Origin: JBBRYK01 sp038237665
GTDB taxonomy: Bacteria > Actinomycetota > Thermoleophilia > Gaiellales > Gaiellaceae
Direction of reading: 5' to 3'
Assembly (NCBI GenBank): GCA_038237665.1
Contig: JBBRYK010000023.1
Span: 1-36,140, forward strand
DNA: 36,140 bases
The notes under the pieces were generated by a model. The model did not search any database. It worked only from the letters and a program-made list of their open reading frames with translations, and was not told the DNA's origin. Made by a program: the position numbers and the translations under genes. Below, piece after piece: positions 8,067 to 15,616 of this stretch; the stretch's first letter is position 1; every line of letters begins with the position of its first letter.

Positions 8067-9874
8067 ACGTCCGCGGCCTCTTCTTCCGACTCGTCCTCGA
8101 AGACGTCCTCGAAGGTCTCCAGCTCGCGCACGAGCGGCCCGCGGCCGGGAGCGAGGAGGTCACGCCTCTGCGAATCGAGCACCCAGCGCGCGAAGAGCTC
8201 GAGATCCTGCGCCTGCCGAAGCTCGTCGGGATCGCGCACGGTCACCTCGAAGTCGTACTGGCCGAGCGGATCCCCCTCCTTCTCCGCCTGCCGCGTCCAC
8301 GTGAAGCTGCGCATCGGCACCGGCTTCATCTGGAAGACGCCGTACGAGAAACGCTGGGCGACTGCCGTCGTCTCCTCGTCGAGCGGCGGCACGTCGTGAA
8401 TGGACGCAAGCCGCGCCAGGTACTCCTTGGGTGTCCGTGAATCGACCGTGAACCCGCGGCCCGAATAGCCGCCCGTGCCGGCCGTGAAGGTCGGCACCCC
8501 GAAGCACGGAAACTCCAGTCCGACCGTGCCGCGCACGGTCAGCGCATAGTCCGCGAACTCGAAGAGCGACACCGTGTTCGTGTCGTTCTCCGGCAGCATC
8601 AGCCGAACGTGGTCGGGAAGCTTCGGAAAGGCCTCGCGGATGAGCCGGTACTCCTCGAGCGACTCGAGGTCGTAGGCACCCGTCGCGCCCGTCGACTTGA
8701 GGACGTTCTCAGGGTGCATCTTGATCACCCAGTTGACCTCCGGGTTCGCCGCCGCGGCCCTGCTCGTCTCGATCAGCCAGTCCGCGTAGTCGGCGAAGAG
8801 GTTCTCGCCGAACCAGAACGTTGCGTCGTAGAGCACGTGCGAGAAGACGAAGGCGGTCTTGCGGGCGGGATCGAGCCCGAGCTCGGCGTGGAGCTCGGCC
8901 GGGCTCTTCAGCCGCTTGCCCTGGAGCGTCTTCTTGCGCTCGAACCACGTGCCCCGGAGGTAGCTCTCGCGCAGCTCGCCGATGAACGCCTTGCCCTCCT
9001 CGAGCGACCACGGGGCGCGGCGGAGCTCCTCCCACGTCTCGTCCGAGAGCGTGAAGAAGTGCTCGTGACGGTCCTCCCAGGTAAACCGGCGGAAGAGCAG
9101 CGAGTGCTCGAGGTGCGAGCGGTACCAGTAGATCGTGTCGATCTCACGGCGGAGCGACTCGTCGAAGAACTCCCCCCACGGGGTATATCCCTTCACGGAG
9201 GTGACGAGGACGTCGGGCTTCACCTCGTCGAGGATGCGCCGCGCCGCGATCACCGTGGCGACCGAGCTCGCGAGCCGGCGCTCGAGCGCCTCGTGCACCG
9301 CCGGGTCCTGCGGGTCGATCGACCCGATGCGCAGATCCTTGAGGACGCGTGAGCCTGCGTGCCTTCCGATCTCGCTGCCGTCGGACTCGAGCGCAAGGAC
9401 GTCGTCCTGCGACGAGCAGCCGCGCAGGAGCTCGCGGGCACGTGCCTCGCACCCGGCGGGGTCGGGCAGGTAGTCGTCCAGGAAGACGAACTCGCGGAAC
9501 CCGAACGCCCGCAGGTACTCCTCGTGCCAGAGCTCGTGCCGGTGGGTGACGAAGACCGGACGGCAGCCGCGCAGCGCCAGCGCCTTGGCGAGCATCCCGT
9601 CGACCCGCGTTCGCAGAAGCCCCGGCGACATGTGCGGGAAGAGCACCGTGGAATGCCGCCCCGCACCGTTTGGCGACAGGCCGCGGAGGAGCGGGCCTTC
9701 GCTGCGACGGAAGGCACGCAGCTCGGCGAGACGCCGTTTCTCGACCTCGCTCGCGCCGTCGTAGAGCAGGCGCAGAGGCACATAGACGCCTGCGTCGCGC
9801 AGGAGCCGGACGGCGCGGGGGCTACGGGCGATCCCGAGCGTCCGGACGAGAGGCTGAAGCTTCACCCGGGCCAC
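8063..9874 (-). CDS. Capsule-biosynthesis glycosyltransferase-like protein, paralogue 2
   Basis: 603 residues; last gene of the long minus-strand operon. It shares with 1588-3291 the blocks FSHVLYDATFWFGENLF (about residue 340), NWVIKMHPEN (about 378-387) and TVRGTVGLEFPCFGVP plus TAGTGGYSGRGFTVDS (about 442-475), and a C-terminal YGVFQMKPVP. These marks fit GT-B capsule transferases, but the family assignment is by pattern only. Start GTG 9874 lies one base after the upstream methyltransferase stop; GTG 9865 is an alternative. The C-terminus is strongly acidic (EDVFEDESEEEAADV). The neighbouring CMP-sugar synthetase suggests a CMP-activated donor, by inference. Confidence 0.7.
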   Translation of the reverse strand: MARVKLQPLVRTLGIARSPRAVRLLRDAGVYVPLRLLYDGASEVEKRRLAELRAFRRSEGPLLRGLSPNGAGRHSTVLFPHMSPGLLRTRVDGMLAKALALRGCRPVFVTHRHELWHEEYLRAFGFREFVFLDDYLPDPAGCEARARELLRGCSSQDDVLALESDGSEIGRHAGSRVLKDLRIGSIDPQDPAVHEALERRLASSVATVIAARRILDEVKPDVLVTSVKGYTPWGEFFDESLRREIDTIYWYRSHLEHSLLFRRFTWEDRHEHFFTLSDETWEELRRAPWSLEEGKAFIGELRESYLRGTWFERKKTLQGKRLKSPAELHAELGLDPARKTAFVFSHVLYDATFWFGENLFADYADWLIETSRAAAANPEVNWVIKMHPENVLKSTGATGAYDLESLEEYRLIREAFPKLPDHVRLMLPENDTNTVSLFEFADYALTVRGTVGLEFPCFGVPTFTAGTGGYSGRGFTVDSRTPKEYLARLASIHDVPPLDEETTAVAQRFSYGVFQMKPVPMRSFTWTRQAEKEGDPLGQYDFEVTVRDPDELRQAQDLELFARWVLDSQRRDLLAPGRGPLVRELETFEDVFEDESEEEAADV

Positions 9875-9875
9875 C

Positions 9876-10814
9876 TTAGCCAGGAGCGGGCCTGACCTTG
9901 CGGCAGACGAGGAAGAGGTTGCTCTGGGGCTGTCCGCGATCGCCCATCAGCCAGCGGAGCTCGAACGGAATCTGGCCGGCCAGGATCTCGAAGCGACGCG
10001 CCCGGAGCAGGCGCTCCCCGTAACGGCCGAGGAACACCCGCCAGGCCCGACCGAGCAGGTGGTACACCCGGCGGCCGGAGAAATCGACGCCGGAGAACGG
10101 GAAGACCTCGAACCCCGCGTCGGCGAAGCGCACCTTCCACTCGGACAGCCGATGCTCGTGCTCGCCGACGTCGCGGCGTCGGACGGTGCGGCCAGCCGCA
10201 AAGCCGTAGCGCTCGACGATGTCCGGCGCCAGAGGCAGGTCCAGCAGGCGTTCGAGCTCCTCGTCACTCGTTCCGTCCGGCCGGCAGCGGTCGATCGCCA
10301 CGACGAAGCCGCCCGGACGCAGGACCCGGTTCAGCTCCCGCGCCGTCGCCGCCAGGTCGTCGGCGTGGTGGAGCGCCGCGACGCCGAGGACGAAGTCGAG
10401 CGACTCGTCGGGCAGCTCGATCGACTCGAAGCCGCCGATGACGCGGACCAGCTTGTCGCTCCGCGCGCCCGCGTGCTCGAACATCACCGGCATCACCTGC
10501 TCGACGAACTCGCGCGAGGGCTCGAGCACGTAGATCCGGTCGACCCCCGGCCGCTTGCTGAGGGCGGCGGCTGCCCAGCCTGCGCCGGCGCCGACCTCGA
10601 TCCCACTGCCCCAGTGCGCGGTGCCCATCACCAGCTCCGCCCGGTCGAGCAGGTCCTCGACGGCGGCGTGGACCGGCTTGAGCGTGAGACCCGACCGGAT
10701 GCGGTCGAGGATGTAGGAGGCGCCCGCGTCGGTCGCGGCGACATAGTCGGGCGCGCGCTCGGGGACGCCGCCCGACCAGTCCAGGAGCTCGGTTGCCGCA
10801 CCCGGCGCCGTCAT
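9876..10814 (-). CDS. Class I SAM-dependent methyltransferase
   Basis: 312 residues. Motif I is IEVGAGAGWAAAAL (about residues 72-85), followed by IYVLEPSREFV, and a DFVLGVAALHHADD / RVLRPGGFVVAID stretch typical of the methyltransferase 11 type. The C-terminal third (FPFSGVDFSGRRVYHLL) is not recognised and probably binds substrate. The ATG overlaps the CMP-synthetase stop (ATGA). Placed between the second CMP-sugar synthetase and the second capsule-type transferase, it plausibly methylates the same sugar or its precursor. Confidence 0.82.
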   Translation of the reverse strand: MTAPGAATELLDWSGGVPERAPDYVAATDAGASYILDRIRSGLTLKPVHAAVEDLLDRAELVMGTAHWGSGIEVGAGAGWAAAALSKRPGVDRIYVLEPSREFVEQVMPVMFEHAGARSDKLVRVIGGFESIELPDESLDFVLGVAALHHADDLAATARELNRVLRPGGFVVAIDRCRPDGTSDEELERLLDLPLAPDIVERYGFAAGRTVRRRDVGEHEHRLSEWKVRFADAGFEVFPFSGVDFSGRRVYHLLGRAWRVFLGRYGERLLRARRFEILAGQIPFELRWLMGDRGQPQSNLFLVCRKVRPAPG

Positions 10815-11497
10815 GCGGTCGCGAGCAAGGCCTCGGCGCGGCGCAGGTCGTCCTCCGAGTCGATGTCGATGCCCGGCTCGACGAAGAACGCCAGCACGCG
10901 CCGCCCGGCCATCGATTCGAGCTCGAGAATCGTCGCCGGCCGGATCACGTCGACGTAGCCCTCGTGCACCCAGACCTCCGGAAGAAGCTGCCGCGGCGCG
11001 CTATGGGCCTCCGGCAGCCCGGGCAGCTCGAGCGCAGGCTCGAGGTAGGTCCCCGCCAGGCGCCACATCTTGTACGGAGTCTTGGCCGCGCGTGACACGG
11101 AGCGCAGGGAGTCGGCGTCGGGATCGTCCCGAAGAAGCCCAACAGCTTCGTCGATCCGCTCGGGCCGCCTGATCGGGGTCGTCGCCCGCAGGTGAACGAC
11201 CAGCTCGGGCAGCTCTCCGAGCGACTCGAGCGCGTGCCGGAAGGCCTCCAGATCGGTCGACAGATCGCCCGCGAGCGAGGCGGGCCGCTCGAGCACTTCC
11301 GCTCCCGCGCACCGCGAGATCTCGGCGGTCTCGCGGTCGTCGGTCGAAACGACCGTCCGGGTGATCGTCAGGGCGCCTAGCGCGTGCTCGATCGTGTGGA
11401 CGATCAGCGGCTTGCCCGCGAGGAGCCTGAGATTCTTGCGCGGAAGCCCCTTCGACCCGCCGCGCGCGGGGATCAGCGCCAGAACCGTGGAGCTCAC
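10811..11497 (-). CDS. CMP-acylneuraminate synthetase-like cytidylyltransferase, copy 2
   Basis: 228 residues from GTG 11497. Carries the classical loop LIPARGGSKGLPRKN (about residues 8-22), TVVSTDDRETAEI, VHLRATTPIRRPE and the C-terminal GIDIDSEDDLRRAE with the metal-binding Asp residues. Family members activate nonulosonic acids or related 2-keto sugars with CTP. It diverges clearly from the copy at 6165-6884, so it probably serves a different sugar rather than being a recent duplicate. It is the sixth gene of the minus operon; 28 unremarkable bases separate it from the SIS gene upstream. Confidence 0.83.
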   Translation of the reverse strand: MSSTVLALIPARGGSKGLPRKNLRLLAGKPLIVHTIEHALGALTITRTVVSTDDRETAEISRCAGAEVLERPASLAGDLSTDLEAFRHALESLGELPELVVHLRATTPIRRPERIDEAVGLLRDDPDADSLRSVSRAAKTPYKMWRLAGTYLEPALELPGLPEAHSAPRQLLPEVWVHEGYVDVIRPATILELESMAGRRVLAFFVEPGIDIDSEDDLRRAEALLATA

Positions 11498-11525
11498 GCC
11501 GGCTCGTGTGCCCTGCGGGACGTCG

Positions 11526-12104
11526 TCACGACAGTTCCTCCTCCACCAGTTCGCAGAGGACGTGGCCTACAAGCAGGTGGCACTCCTGGATGCGTGGCGT
11601 GTCCGAGGCGGGCACGACAATGCATTCTGCCGCGACGTCCCGTAGAGCGCCCCCGTCACCGCCGGTCAGGGCTGCCGTGACGAGGCCGGCTCGCGCGGCG
11701 GTGCGAAGCCCCTCGACGACGTTGGCCGACCGGCCGCTGGTCGAGATCCCGAGCGCCACGTCGCCGGGCCGGCCGAGCGCCTCGAGCTGCCGGGCGAACA
11801 CCTGGTCGAAGCCGTAGTCATTCGCCACGGCAGTGATCACCGAGCTGTTGACGGTGAGGGCTACCGCAGGGAGGGCTCGGCGCTCTTGCAAAAACCGGCC
11901 GACGAGCTCGGCCGCGAGATGCTGCGCGTCCGCCGCGCTGCCGCCGTTCCCGAAGAGCCAGATCGTCCCTCCCTCGCGAAGCGAGCGGGCAACCGCACGC
12001 GCCAGACGCGCGACCGCCTCGAGCGTCTCCTCGGACTCGCGGAGCGCCGCCAGTGCGGCCGCGGAGGCGTCGAATGCCCGGCGAACGCGCTCTGCGTCGC
12101 TCAC
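11526..12104 (-). CDS. gmhA: SIS-domain phosphosugar isomerase (GmhA-like)
   Basis: 192 residues, the length of sedoheptulose-7-phosphate isomerases. The SIS signature LFGNGGSAADAQH lies at about residues 50-62, followed by AELVGRF, and GISTSGRSANVV is the second phosphate-binding loop; TPRIQECHLLVGH near the end carries the conserved Glu and His. GmhA converts sedoheptulose 7-phosphate to D-glycero-manno-heptose 7-phosphate; the DiaA branch is non-enzymatic, so the symbol is tentative. No other heptose-pathway enzyme (HddA, HddC, GmhB) is in the window. GTG overlaps the upstream stop (GTGA). Confidence 0.82.
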   Translation of the reverse strand: MSDAERVRRAFDASAAALAALRESEETLEAVARLARAVARSLREGGTIWLFGNGGSAADAQHLAAELVGRFLQERRALPAVALTVNSSVITAVANDYGFDQVFARQLEALGRPGDVALGISTSGRSANVVEGLRTAARAGLVTAALTGGDGGALRDVAAECIVVPASDTPRIQECHLLVGHVLCELVEEELS

Positions 12105-13321
12105 GTGGCCCCGACGAAGGCCGCAACCCGGCCGTTGAACGCCGCCGTCTGCTCCCGCAAGCCGGCAACCACCGCCCGGAGACGGCTACGGATCGCGTCC
12201 CCGTCGGTGAGGGCCCGGCTCATCGCCCGGTGGGCGCGGCCCGCGATATCGGATCCCAGCACGTCCACCGTCAGGTCGTCGAGCCCCGCGTCGGCCATGA
12301 AGTGCCGCATTCGTGACTGCGAGACGAGCGGGACGACCGGCGTCCCGAGCCCGACCGCGGGGTTCATCGAATGGATGCGCATGCTGACGGCCAGGTCCGC
12401 CTTGGCATAGAGATCGTAGAAGTACGGACCGAGCTCCACCGGGAGCCCGGTGTTCGCCACGACAGTTCGGAGCTTGAGCTCGTCCGGTAGGTGCGAGAGG
12501 AACAGCTGCGTCAGCGGCAGATCCCCGAACCCGTGGGCCGCGAGTACGAGGTTCAGCTCGTGCTCGCGCGAGAGCCGGTCGAACGCCGCCGCGAGGCCCT
12601 CCACCAGCCGCCGGCGGGCATCGACCCAGCCCCGGCTGTAGGCAAAGAGCCGCTCCAGGCGCCGCTCGTCGATCCGGCCCGCCAGCCTTTCCCACGTCCG
12701 GGCGCGGAGCTCGCCGCCGAAGCGGTAGAGCTCGTCCTCCCCGTTCAGGTTGACGATCACGTTGCGACTGCCCTCGGCCAGCTCGGGATGCCACGAATCC
12801 TGTGCGGGCACGTACAGCGCGGGATCGGGGACGGACTCGATGCGGTCGGACGGCCGGCCCAGCACCTCCTCGAGCCATTCCTTCGTGCCGTCGTTCCTGG
12901 CCGCGAAGAGGACGCGGTCGGAAGAAATCACGTGCTCGAGCGCCCGCCGCAGGGCGTCGCGGTGGTGGTAGATCTTGTGCGGCCAGGTGCGGCGCGAGAC
13001 GCCGTAGAAGACGATCGGCCTCTCGATCCGCTCCCACAGCCCGAGCGGCAGATCGAACCGCATGCCCGTCGCTGCGAAGCGCGCGCGCCCCTCGAAAGTG
13101 ACGGCAGCGCCGACGAGGAGCGCGTCGCACTCGCGATTGACGCGATCGACGAACGCCTCGTCGAAGTCGAGCAGGCCACGGCTGTACTCCGCCCACGCCT
13201 CGGGAACGAATCGGACCTCGCCGGGCCAGTCCTCACGCAGCACGCGCTCGAGCCCGTGAATCAGGGCGGCGTTGCCGATGTTGTTCGAGCGATGGTTGGC
13301 GAGGTGGAGAAACGTCGTCAC
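12101..13321 (-). CDS. Polysaccharide pyruvyltransferase family protein
   Basis: 406 residues from GTG 13321, which overlaps the ABC-gene stop (GTGA). The N-terminus HLANHRSNNIGNAALIHGL and the late MRIHSMNPAVGLGTPVVPL (about residues 320-340) are the two landmarks of the CsaB/WcaK-type family, which has a GT-B-like fold. Characterised members transfer pyruvate from phosphoenolpyruvate to a sugar as a ketal, adding negative charge. A few members act as ordinary transferases, so the reaction is inferred from family. Cytoplasmic, no signal peptide. Confidence 0.75.
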   Translation of the reverse strand: MTTFLHLANHRSNNIGNAALIHGLERVLREDWPGEVRFVPEAWAEYSRGLLDFDEAFVDRVNRECDALLVGAAVTFEGRARFAATGMRFDLPLGLWERIERPIVFYGVSRRTWPHKIYHHRDALRRALEHVISSDRVLFAARNDGTKEWLEEVLGRPSDRIESVPDPALYVPAQDSWHPELAEGSRNVIVNLNGEDELYRFGGELRARTWERLAGRIDERRLERLFAYSRGWVDARRRLVEGLAAAFDRLSREHELNLVLAAHGFGDLPLTQLFLSHLPDELKLRTVVANTGLPVELGPYFYDLYAKADLAVSMRIHSMNPAVGLGTPVVPLVSQSRMRHFMADAGLDDLTVDVLGSDIAGRAHRAMSRALTDGDAIRSRLRAVVAGLREQTAAFNGRVAAFVGAT

Positions 13322-14589
13322 GGTGCCCCCGGCACGGCCGCCGGCTCGATCGACCACGAATGCCGAACGAGGACCGGCCCGAAGTAGTCGACGTTCGCCG
13401 GTAGGCGGCCGGTGCCGAAGAAATCGCCTTCGCTGACCACGAGGCTCCCGGCCTGGTAGACCTTGTCGGCGAGCTCGCGCCCGACGAAGACCGAGAAGCG
13501 AAAGTCGTAGAGGCCGGGCATCAGCGGCAGCTCGGGCACGTCGCAGACGAGCCGGCCCGAGGCCGGCGCCACTCCGAGCTCCGGGGTCGCGACCTCGCTC
13601 ACGAAGGAGGCCAGGCCGCGGTCGGCCGAATCGGAGACCACGACGTTCGCCTGAAGCTCATGCAGGTCGCCGCCGTCCGACTCGTAGTCGAGGACGAAAC
13701 GGATGGCGTCGCCGGCCCGGATGTCGTCGACGGCATTTCCGTCCGCGTCCTCGATCAGGAAACGCGTGACCCGGACCAACCCGGACCCGCGCCGGTCGCG
13801 TCGGTCGGCCAGGACGTCGCCCTCGCCCGAGCGCATGGCGGTGACATAGCTGTCGATGACCTGCGCGGTCGGGCCGCGAAGGGCGATCTTGCCGTGCTCC
13901 AGCCAGATCGACTCCGGGCAGAGCTGCGAGACCGTGGGCATCTTGTGGCTCACGAACAGGATCGTGCGCCCGCCCCGCGAGACGTCCTGCATCTTGCCGA
14001 TGCACTTCTCCTGGAAGGCGATGTCGCCGACGGACAGCACCTCGTCGACCACGAGGATCTCGGGCTCGAGGTGGGCGGCAACCGCGAAACCAAGCCGGAC
14101 CGCCATTCCGCTCGAGTAGAACTTGAGCGGCGTCTCGATGAAGCGCGACACGCCCGAGAACTCGACGATGTCGTCGAACTTCGACGCGATCTCCGCCCGC
14201 CGCATGCCGAGCAGCGCGCCGTTCAGGAAGACGTTCTCGCGTCCGGTCAGCTCCGGGTGAAACCCGGTACCGACCTCGAGCAGAGCGCCGATCCTGCCCA
14301 CGATTTGGGCTCGGCCGTCCGTCGGCTCCGTGATGCGGGAAAGGATCTTGAGCAGGGTCGACTTGCCCGCTCCGTTGCGACCGATGATGCCCAGAATCGA
14401 GCCTTCGGCGACGTCGAACGTGACCCCGTCGAGCGCCCAGACGTAGTCGCGGGCCCGGCGGCCGCCGTTTCGTCCGAGCAGCCGTCTGGCCCCGGCCGAC
14501 AGGGAGTCGGTGACGACGCGGTAGTGCGCGCGCTGCCCGAGCTGGTAGCGCTTGCGCAGGTTGTCGACGGCGATCGCCGGTGCGCTCAC
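13318..14589 (-). CDS. wzt: Wzt-like ABC transporter ATPase with C-terminal glycan-binding domain
   Basis: 423 residues. The ATPase domain has Walker A GRNGAGKST (residues 70-78), a divergent signature YSSGM (158-162), Walker B EILVVDEVL (177-185) and the SH switch histidine (214-215). This is the Wzt/TagH type that exports polysaccharides. Residues from about 265 to the end form a beta-rich domain like the Wzt C-terminal domain, which in O9a-type systems recognises the non-reducing terminus of the finished chain. The partner permease (Wzm) is not in the window. GTG 14589 overlaps the sulfotransferase stop (GTGA). Confidence 0.88.
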   Translation of the reverse strand: MSAPAIAVDNLRKRYQLGQRAHYRVVTDSLSAGARRLLGRNGGRRARDYVWALDGVTFDVAEGSILGIIGRNGAGKSTLLKILSRITEPTDGRAQIVGRIGALLEVGTGFHPELTGRENVFLNGALLGMRRAEIASKFDDIVEFSGVSRFIETPLKFYSSGMAVRLGFAVAAHLEPEILVVDEVLSVGDIAFQEKCIGKMQDVSRGGRTILFVSHKMPTVSQLCPESIWLEHGKIALRGPTAQVIDSYVTAMRSGEGDVLADRRDRRGSGLVRVTRFLIEDADGNAVDDIRAGDAIRFVLDYESDGGDLHELQANVVVSDSADRGLASFVSEVATPELGVAPASGRLVCDVPELPLMPGLYDFRFSVFVGRELADKVYQAGSLVVSEGDFFGTGRLPANVDYFGPVLVRHSWSIEPAAVPGAP

Positions 14590-15584
14590 GGACGCAGCAG
14601 CTTGCGGGTCACGTACAGGCGCCGCGAAAGCAGGGCCTTCGCCTGCGAGCGGCGGGAGTCGACGTTCATCGTCTCCCACTTGTCCAGCGGCAGCCAACTG
14701 CGCAGGAGCTGACCTCTCGTCGCCTCCGGCGCCCTGCCGTCGAGGTCATAGCCGAGTTGCTCCGCCAGACCGCCTGCGGCCAGCCGGATCAAGGACCCCT
14801 CCCGCGGCGTGACGACCTCTTCCTTCCCACGCTGAAGATCGGCGGTCGCTCGCTCCGGAGCCCGGTTCGGCAGCTCTCGAAGGCGCCGGCCGCCCAGGAC
14901 CGTCTGCAGGTCGGGCTGCTGCGGATGCGCCGCGCCGAGCCAGTCGCACAGCTCACGGACAATCCGCTCCGGCTCGGCGCAGACGTCCTCGTAGCGCACG
15001 ATGCGGTGCCGATCCGGCTCGCGCTCGACCGCGCCGAGCATGTAGCGGGCGTGGGGCACCCAGCGACGCTCGACGAACGTCTGCAACACGTCGCCGCCCT
15101 GGAACCAGAACGGTTTCCCCTTCTCGAGCATGTCGGTGCGCTTGAGCGAGGCGTAGTTGTCGAGCGGATTGCGGACGAGATGGACGAACCGCAGCTCGGG
15201 GAAGAGCAGGCCGTAGCGCTGCGGGTCGGCCACTTCGATCGTCTTGAACGTGTGGGTCGAGTCCCGCGCCACCGTCGACGGAGCGTAGGCGTCTCGAACA
15301 CCGTCGAGGAAGGCGCCGAGGCGTTTGTCCGGCGGCTCCCCGGCGCTTGCGCGGAGCGCAGCGAGGGGGTCGGCCGCAGGTTCGAGTGGATCGGCGAGCC
15401 GGCCGAGGTACGTCCGCTCCAGCTCCTCGATCTGCCTTTCGGCCCACCCCTCGACCGCACCCTCCTCCTGTCTGACCTCGAGCCAGCGCAGCTCGATCGG
15501 GTAGATCCAGAGATCGGGGCTGCCGTCCAGCAGCCGCATGAGGAGCGTGGAGCCGTTGCGCCCCGCCGCGAAGATCCCGAGCAT
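14586..15584 (-). CDS. Sulfotransferase family protein, paralogue 2
   Basis: About 332 residues from ATG 15584 (TTG 15593 adds three). The PAPS loop AAGRNGSTLLMRLLDG stands at the very N-terminus and is followed by LWIYPIELRW; FVHLVRNPLDNYASLKR is the 3'-phosphate site and RIVRYEDV a conserved strand. The same loop and YPIE segment occur in the protein at 6903-8066, so the two form a small local family. It lies second in the operon, 32 bases after asnB, and overlaps the ABC ATPase gene by GTGA. Likely sulfates a glycan before export by that transporter. Confidence 0.83.
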   Translation of the reverse strand: MLGIFAAGRNGSTLLMRLLDGSPDLWIYPIELRWLEVRQEEGAVEGWAERQIEELERTYLGRLADPLEPAADPLAALRASAGEPPDKRLGAFLDGVRDAYAPSTVARDSTHTFKTIEVADPQRYGLLFPELRFVHLVRNPLDNYASLKRTDMLEKGKPFWFQGGDVLQTFVERRWVPHARYMLGAVEREPDRHRIVRYEDVCAEPERIVRELCDWLGAAHPQQPDLQTVLGGRRLRELPNRAPERATADLQRGKEEVVTPREGSLIRLAAGGLAEQLGYDLDGRAPEATRGQLLRSWLPLDKWETMNVDSRRSQAKALLSRRLYVTRKLLRP

Positions 15585-15616
15585 CGCGCCCAAGGGTACG
15601 CGACCGTGCCGCGCGC

